Below, piece by piece: positions 60,383 through 64,000 of a DNA stretch of 64,000 nt. Positions within the stretch are counted from its first letter, which is position 1. Each line of letters begins with the position of its first letter. Both the position numbers and the translations under genes were made by a program. Origin of the DNA: Altererythrobacter sp. H2 (GTDB taxonomy: Bacteria > Pseudomonadota > Alphaproteobacteria > Sphingomonadales > Sphingomonadaceae); contig NZ_CP141285.1 in the NCBI RefSeq assembly GCF_035319885.1, positions 496,001-560,000 of the forward strand, read 5' to 3'. The notes under the pieces were generated by a model. The model was not told the origin of the DNA and made no database searches. It saw only the letters and a program-made list of their open reading frames with translations.

Positions 60383-61087
60383 CACGACCTTGCGGACGGC
60401 TTCGGCAATGATCTCCGCCGGCATCACGTCCACATCGTCCGCTGTCAGCACGGTAAGACCGAGCGTATCGGCATTGTTGGTGCGGATGCCGAGCTGGATC
60501 GAATGGCCGGGGTCAATCACGCCCTCGCGCACCGCATGCCAGAACATGGTCCCGTGATCGATTTCGTTCTCTCCCCCGGGCCAGGTGTCGCTGTGGGCAT
60601 CGAAATGGATCAGAGCCAGCGGCTGCCCCAAGCTGGCAGCGAGCGAACGCAAGACCGGATATGTGCAGAAGTGGTCCCCGCCGAGCATCAAGGTGGCGAC
60701 CCTGGCCTGGTGGATCGGTCGGAAAGCCTGCTCGATCGCGCTGACTACGTCGCGCGGAGTGCCATAAGGCACGGCAATATCGCCGTGATCGACCACGGAG
60801 AGCCGCTCGAACGGGTCAAATGGCCAGCCCCACACGGCGTCCCATGCGATCATCGCTGAGCCGCTACGGACCGCGCGCGGGCCGTAGCGCGCGCCCGGCC
60901 TGCCGGTGGTCGCGAGGTCGAACGGAATGCCGACCACCGCCACGTCCGCGCCTTCGAGCGACTTGGTGTAGCGGCGGCGCATGAAACTCATCGCTCCGGA
61001 GAAGGTCGGCTCGGCTATGGTTCCATCGCGTCCGCCGGGGCGGGTGAAGGCAAGGTCGACTGGCTGGGTTGCGCCCGGATCGGTCAT
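60377..61087 (-). pseudogene. speB: Agmatinase, 3' end lost at the island junction
   Basis: About 236 codons of agmatinase (agmatine to putrescine + urea) remain out of roughly 320. The N-terminus FSGAMSFMRRRYTKSLEGADVAVVGIPFDLATTGRPGAR is typical. Two manganese motifs survive, GGDHFCTYPVL and HFDAHSDTW, followed by IRTNNADTLG. The third motif (D-x-D in the F-D-I-D-C-L-D-P strand) and the C-terminal quarter are gone: after AVRKVVGTRD the frame reads antisense primase. Without that Asp pair the bimetal centre cannot form, so the product should be inactive. It lies 5 bases after the aminotransferase stop in a putrescine operon. Confidence 0.88.
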
Positions 61088-61092
61088 GGCGG

Positions 61093-62484
61093 TCAGCCGA
61101 TGGCCCGGAGCTTGGGGCTAGCCTCGTCGAGCGACTTGCGGATGATCGCCACCATGTCATCGATCTGCGCGGTGGAGATGATCAGCGGCGGGCACATGAC
61201 GATGGAATCGCGGATTCCCCGAACCATCAGCCCGTTGGCAATGCAGTGGTCACGCACCATTGGCCCGGCGGTGCCTTCCTTGCCGCCGAAACGCCCGCCG
61301 GTGGCCCTGTCCGCCACGATCTCGACCGCGCCCAGAAGGCCAATCGAGCGCGCCTCGCCCACCAGCGGGTGATCGGCCAGGGTTGCGAGTGCCCGGGCGA
61401 GGTGCGGCCCGGTTTCATTGCGGGTCCGCTCGACCAGCCCCTCGCGCTCCATGATCTCGATGTTGCGCAGAGCGACCGCCGAGGCGACGGGGTGCCCGGA
61501 ATAGGTGTAGCCGTGAACGAAATCGCCGCCGGTCTTCATCACCTTGACGATCTCCGCGCTGACCGCGACCGCGCTGATCGGCAGGTATCCGGAGGACAGC
61601 CCTTTCGCCATGGCGATGATGTCGGGGAAGACGCCCATGGTCTCGTGGCCCCACATGTTGCCGGTCCGCCCGAACCCGCAGATCACCTCGTCACACACCA
61701 GCAGGATGCCGTACTTGCGGCAGATTGCTTCCACTTGGGGCCAGTAATTGGCCGGCGGGATGATCACGCCGCCCGCGCCCTGCACCGGCTCGCCGATAAA
61801 GGCGGCGACGTTTTCCGGGCCGACCTCGAGAATCTTGTCCTCGATCGCCTGCGCACAGGCAGTGCCGAAGTCCTCCGGGCTCATGTCCCGTCCCTCGTTG
61901 TACCAGTAGGGTTGGCGCACGTGTTCGATCCCGGCCAGCGGCAGGACGCCGGGTGCAGGGAAGCCCTGTCCGTGCATCGCCTTCATCCCGCCCATGCTCA
62001 CCCCGGCGACGGTGCTGCCGTGGTAGGCATTGTGGCGGCTGATGAACACGGTGCGGCTGGTCTCGCCCTTGACCTGCCAGTAATGGCGGACCAGCCGCAG
62101 GATCGTGTCGTTGGCCTCCGAGCCCGAGCTGTTGAAGAACACGTGCGGCAGGCGGTTGCCGGTCAGGCTGGCAATCTTGTCGGCCAGCATTACCGCAGGC
62201 GGGTTCGCGGTCTTGAAGAAGCTGTTATAGTACGGCAGCTCCAGCATCTGCTCGCGCGCCACTTCGGCCAGCTCGTCGCGGCCATAGCCGACATTGACGC
62301 ACCACAGCCCGGCCATCCCGTCGAGGATGCGGTTGCCGTCGCCATCGTGGATGTAGCACCCCTCGGCATGGGTGACGATGCGGCTGCCGCCGAGGTCCTC
62401 GATCTCCTGCCAGTCGGCCTGCGCGGGCAGGTGGTGAGCGATGTCGAGGCGCTTCAGTTCGGCGATGTCGTAGTTGCGGGGCAT
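61093..62484 (-). CDS. Class III omega-aminotransferase (putrescine/polyamine type)
   Basis: A 463-residue PLP aminotransferase of the SpuC/omega-transaminase group. FFNSSGSEANDTILRLVRHY binds the phosphate, NAYHGSTVAGVSMGGM follows, the Asp partner is in LLVCDEVICGFGRTG, and the Schiff-base Lys is in DIIAMAKGLSSGYLP. SpuC uses pyruvate to convert putrescine to 4-aminobutanal. Neighbouring puuD-like and aldehyde dehydrogenase genes in the same orientation support that assignment over other omega-amino acids. It starts at MPRNYDIAEL. Confidence 0.93.
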   Translation of the reverse strand: MPRNYDIAELKRLDIAHHLPAQADWQEIEDLGGSRIVTHAEGCYIHDGDGNRILDGMAGLWCVNVGYGRDELAEVAREQMLELPYYNSFFKTANPPAVMLADKIASLTGNRLPHVFFNSSGSEANDTILRLVRHYWQVKGETSRTVFISRHNAYHGSTVAGVSMGGMKAMHGQGFPAPGVLPLAGIEHVRQPYWYNEGRDMSPEDFGTACAQAIEDKILEVGPENVAAFIGEPVQGAGGVIIPPANYWPQVEAICRKYGILLVCDEVICGFGRTGNMWGHETMGVFPDIIAMAKGLSSGYLPISAVAVSAEIVKVMKTGGDFVHGYTYSGHPVASAVALRNIEIMEREGLVERTRNETGPHLARALATLADHPLVGEARSIGLLGAVEIVADRATGGRFGGKEGTAGPMVRDHCIANGLMVRGIRDSIVMCPPLIISTAQIDDMVAIIRKSLDEASPKLRAIG

Positions 62485-62512
62485 GTGGGGGTGAACTCCT
62501 TCATAACTTCAT

Positions 62513-62590
62513 CCGTTCGCCTCCAGCGTAGTCGAGAGGCGTGGGCAGCAGAGCTGATGCGGGTGTCTCGACTGCGCTCGACACGAACGG
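62513..62590. repeat. Inverted repeat of the TCGACT-GCTCGACACGAACGG type
   Basis: The left arm CCGTTCGCCTCCAGCGTAGTCGAGA (62513-62537; ends CCGTTCG and AGTCGAGA exact) faces the right arm 62566-62590, ending TCTCGACT and CGAACGG, around 28 bases. About 19 of 25 positions pair. This is another REP-like family, distinct from the two at 13-14.6 kb. It lies inside the putrescine operon, between the puuD-like gene and the aminotransferase, and could reduce read-through or stabilise the upstream message. Confidence 0.7.
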
Positions 62591-62617
62591 AGGAGGGCAC
62601 CCGGTGGCAGCGCCGCT

Positions 62618-62677
62618 TCAGGGCGAGAAGCCGATCCGGGCCTGATAGCGGTTGTAGCGGGTCACGCGGGTGTTCAT
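62618..62677 (-). CDS. Possible 19-codon micro-ORF coupled to the puuD-like gene
   Basis: MNTRVTRYNRYQARIGFSP begins at an ATG that overlaps the TGA of the puuD-like gene (ATGA) and ends before the inverted repeat. The overlap is the same arrangement seen between real genes here, and the peptide is Arg/Tyr-rich rather than random GC-rich sequence. It may equally be the start of a gene truncated by the repeat. No family can be assigned to so short a sequence. Confidence 0.25.
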   Translation of the reverse strand: MNTRVTRYNRYQARIGFSP

Positions 62678-63423
62678 GCCTCGCCTCTTAGTGCTTTCCC
62701 GAGTAGGGCGAAATAGGTCTGGCTGTCGGTATCGTTTTCCGTGCCCCATTCGGGGTGCCACTGGACTGCCAGCAGCGGGGCGCCATTGGGCCGGGCGCTG
62801 TAGGCCTCGACCAGCCCGTCAGGCGCAAGGGCTTCCACGCGTAGACCGTCTGCCAGCCGTGCGATGCCCTGATAGTGGACCGAGTTCACCTCCAGCGCCG
62901 GCTTGCCGTAGGCCGAGGCGAGCACCCCGCCGCTTTCCAGCATGACCGGGTGGCGGTGGTCGAACATGGCCTCGAACGGAACATCGTCAGGCGCGTGGTG
63001 GCGGATCAGGTCGTCGCTGGCGCTGGCATCGCGCCGTAGCGTACCGCCGAGCGCAACGTTGATTTCCTGGAAGCCCCGGCAGATGCCGAACACCGGCTTG
63101 GCGGCCTCGATCATTCTGCTGACCATGGCCAGTGCGACTTCGTCCCGACCCTCGTCGAACGGGCCCCCCTCTTCTTTGGCCCCGAATTCCTCCCCATAGC
63201 GGCGCGGCGCGACATTGGAGGGGGTGCCTGTCAGCAGCACGCCGTCGAGCCGGGGTGCCACTTCGGCGGCACTCATCAGGTCGGGCAGCGAGGGGATCAG
63301 CAAGGCTGCGACATCGGCATAGCGCATGGCGGCGCGGATATAGCGCTCCATCACCGCCTGCGCGGGCTCGTTGCCGACAGTGCGCTGGCAGCAGATCACG
63401 CCAAGGACGGGCCGGCTCGCCAT
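62674..63423 (-). CDS. puuD: Gamma-glutamyl-gamma-aminobutyrate hydrolase-like class I amidotransferase
   Basis: A 249-residue class I glutamine-amidotransferase-like hydrolase. The nucleophile elbow is PVFGICRGFQEINVALGG with the catalytic Cys near residue 113, and the His-Glu pair is in VQWHPEWGTE. LLTGTPSNVAPRRYG and HYQGIARLADGL are PuuD/PuuD-like landmarks. PuuD frees GABA from gamma-glutamyl-GABA in the glutamylated putrescine route. No glutamine synthetase-like puuA is visible, so whether that route operates is uncertain. The start at MASRPVLGVICC is 2 bases after the aldehyde dehydrogenase stop. Confidence 0.91.
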   Translation of the reverse strand: MASRPVLGVICCQRTVGNEPAQAVMERYIRAAMRYADVAALLIPSLPDLMSAAEVAPRLDGVLLTGTPSNVAPRRYGEEFGAKEEGGPFDEGRDEVALAMVSRMIEAAKPVFGICRGFQEINVALGGTLRRDASASDDLIRHHAPDDVPFEAMFDHRHPVMLESGGVLASAYGKPALEVNSVHYQGIARLADGLRVEALAPDGLVEAYSARPNGAPLLAVQWHPEWGTENDTDSQTYFALLGKALRGEA

Positions 63424-63425
63424 GC

Positions 63426-64000
63426 TCAGTGCCGGATCATCACGTGGCGGGCGACGGTGTAATGCTCGAGGCAGTAGACCGACAGGTCCGAACCATAGCC
63501 GGACATCTTGACCCCGCCGTGCGGCATCTCGGTCACGTTGACCGAATGGGTGTTGATCCAGGTCACCCCGTATTCGAGCTGGGAGGCAAAGGTAGCGGCC
63601 TTGCCCACATCCTGGGTCCATACGGAACTGGCGAGCCCGTAAGCGGAATCGTTGGCCCAGCCCAGCACCTGCGCATCGTCGTTGAACCGGGTGACCGAGA
63701 CCACCGGGCCGAACACTTCCTTCTGCACGATCTCGTCCTGGTGGCGCGCGCCCGCGATCAGGGTGGGGGCGTAGTAGAAGCCGGGCCGGTCAGGCCGGGT
63801 TCCGCCGGTCACGATTTCGGCCGGGGTATCGGCCACCGCGCGGGCGACAAAGCCGTCCACCCGGTCGCGCTGGCGGGCTGTGATCAGGGGGCCCAGCACC
63901 GTGCCCGGCTCTTCCGGATTGCCGATGGTGATCTTGCCAATGGCGGCCTCAAGCTCTGCCACCAGCCGGTCATGGATCGCGGCATGGGCATAGACCCGGC
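63426..64000 (-). CDS. Aldehyde dehydrogenase, C-terminal part (runs off the window)
   Basis: The last 191 codons of an NAD(P)-dependent aldehyde dehydrogenase; the start and catalytic Cys lie beyond base 64,000. [31 protein letters not shown], and the second Glu region [23 protein letters not shown] are family-typical, as is the C-terminal [25 protein letters not shown]. Neighbours suggest 4-aminobutanal (gamma-glutamyl or free) as substrate, the PatD/PuuC role. It is the promoter-proximal member, among those visible, of a run through puuD, the aminotransferase and truncated speB. Confidence 0.93.
   Translation of the reverse strand, partial: RVYAHAAIHDRLVAELEAAIGKITIGNPEEPGTVLGPLITARQRDRVDGFVARAVADTPAEIVTGGTRPDRPGFYYAPTLIAGARHQDEIVQKEVFGPVVSVTRFNDDAQVLGWANDSAYGLASSVWTQDVGKAATFASQLEYGVTWINTHSVNVTEMPHGGVKMSGYGSDLSVYCLEHYTVARHVMIRH

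Larger units (their letters stand above)
52822..60386. mobile_element. tRNA-Gly-integrated island, right end missing
   Basis: The element starts at the tRNA-Gly 3' end and carries integrase, an MmeI-like restriction-modification enzyme, an R-M C-terminal remnant, an unknown 249-aa gene, an AlpA-like regulator, a small ORF and a primase. Integrase first and AlpA/primase last is the typical order of satellite (P4-like) or small integrative elements. No second copy of the tRNA 3' sequence (GGTTCGATTCCCGC) is visible before or at the right junction, and the primase and the flanking speB gene are both cut there. I conclude that the right end was lost by deletion or rearrangement. Confidence 0.77.

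Noticed and set aside
60383-60859. C-terminal extension of the primase frame
   Set aside because: It is the antisense of agmatinase, open only because of the junction; it encodes no primase residues.
61069-62691. A 540-codon plus-strand frame over the putrescine operon
   Set aside because: Antisense to the class III aminotransferase, which has the full PLP-site motifs.
1-64000. CRISPR arrays, rRNA genes, complete insertion sequences
   Set aside because: None seen: no regularly spaced repeats of 25-40 bases, no rRNA-like stretches, and no transposase gene. The palindromic repeats are short dispersed elements.

Overview
The window is about 64 kb of GC-rich bacterial chromosome (roughly two thirds G+C in the coding stretches). 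It is most consistent with an alphaproteobacterium of the order Sphingomonadales. That placement is an inference from several things together: the petABC genes, a short PutA, several TonB-dependent receptors, lone Rieske oxygenase alpha subunits, cytochrome P450s, and REP-like palindromes of the kind seen in sphingomonads. No rRNA or other strict phylogenetic marker is present.

Layout. 1-5 kb holds a cut-off ParA-type ATPase, putA, a small secreted protein and dcd. 5-18 kb is an accessory lipophilic-compound block: a saccharopine-dehydrogenase-like reductase, a TonB receptor with a His/Glu-rich loop, two P450s, three carboxymuconolactone-decarboxylase-like proteins, two SnoaL/NTF2-like proteins, a monooxygenase-fold protein, a VOC protein, an acyl-CoA synthetase, a thioesterase and an enoyl-CoA hydratase. 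Together these look like uptake, hydroxylation, CoA activation and beta-oxidation-type breakdown of a hydrophobic substrate that the sequence does not name. 18-27 kb is mostly housekeeping: a FlaA1/CapD-type sugar dehydratase, fabI, a BrkB-like membrane protein, a DnaJ-class chaperone, pdxH, a cation diffusion facilitator, a PhzF protein and a serine hydrolase.

27-40 kb is a second catabolic block: an NTF2-like protein, two oxidoreductases, two Rieske oxygenase alpha subunits, a TonB receptor broken by a one-base frameshift, two SDRs, an MFS transporter, a GST and an acyl-CoA dehydrogenase. 40-53 kb returns to core functions: paired PH-domain membrane proteins, a threonine-aldolase-like enzyme, a DMT exporter, pepN, pgeF, the cytochrome bc1 operon petABC with a clear terminator, apt and tRNA-Gly(UCC).

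An integrated element begins exactly at tRNA-Gly. It carries a P4-type tyrosine integrase, a single-chain MmeI-like (type IIL) restriction-modification enzyme whose presumed recognition domain is strikingly AT-rich, a fragment resembling that enzyme's C-terminus, an unrecognised 249-aa protein, an AlpA-like regulator and a CHC2-type primase. The primase stops in mid-gene. At 60,376-60,386 it is fused head-to-head to the inside of an agmatinase gene that has lost its 3' third. The right end of the element, its att site and the missing part of speB are all absent, so the element looks stranded by a deletion or rearrangement. 60-64 kb is a putrescine catabolism operon (truncated speB, class III aminotransferase, puuD-like hydrolase, aldehyde dehydrogenase) that runs off the edge.
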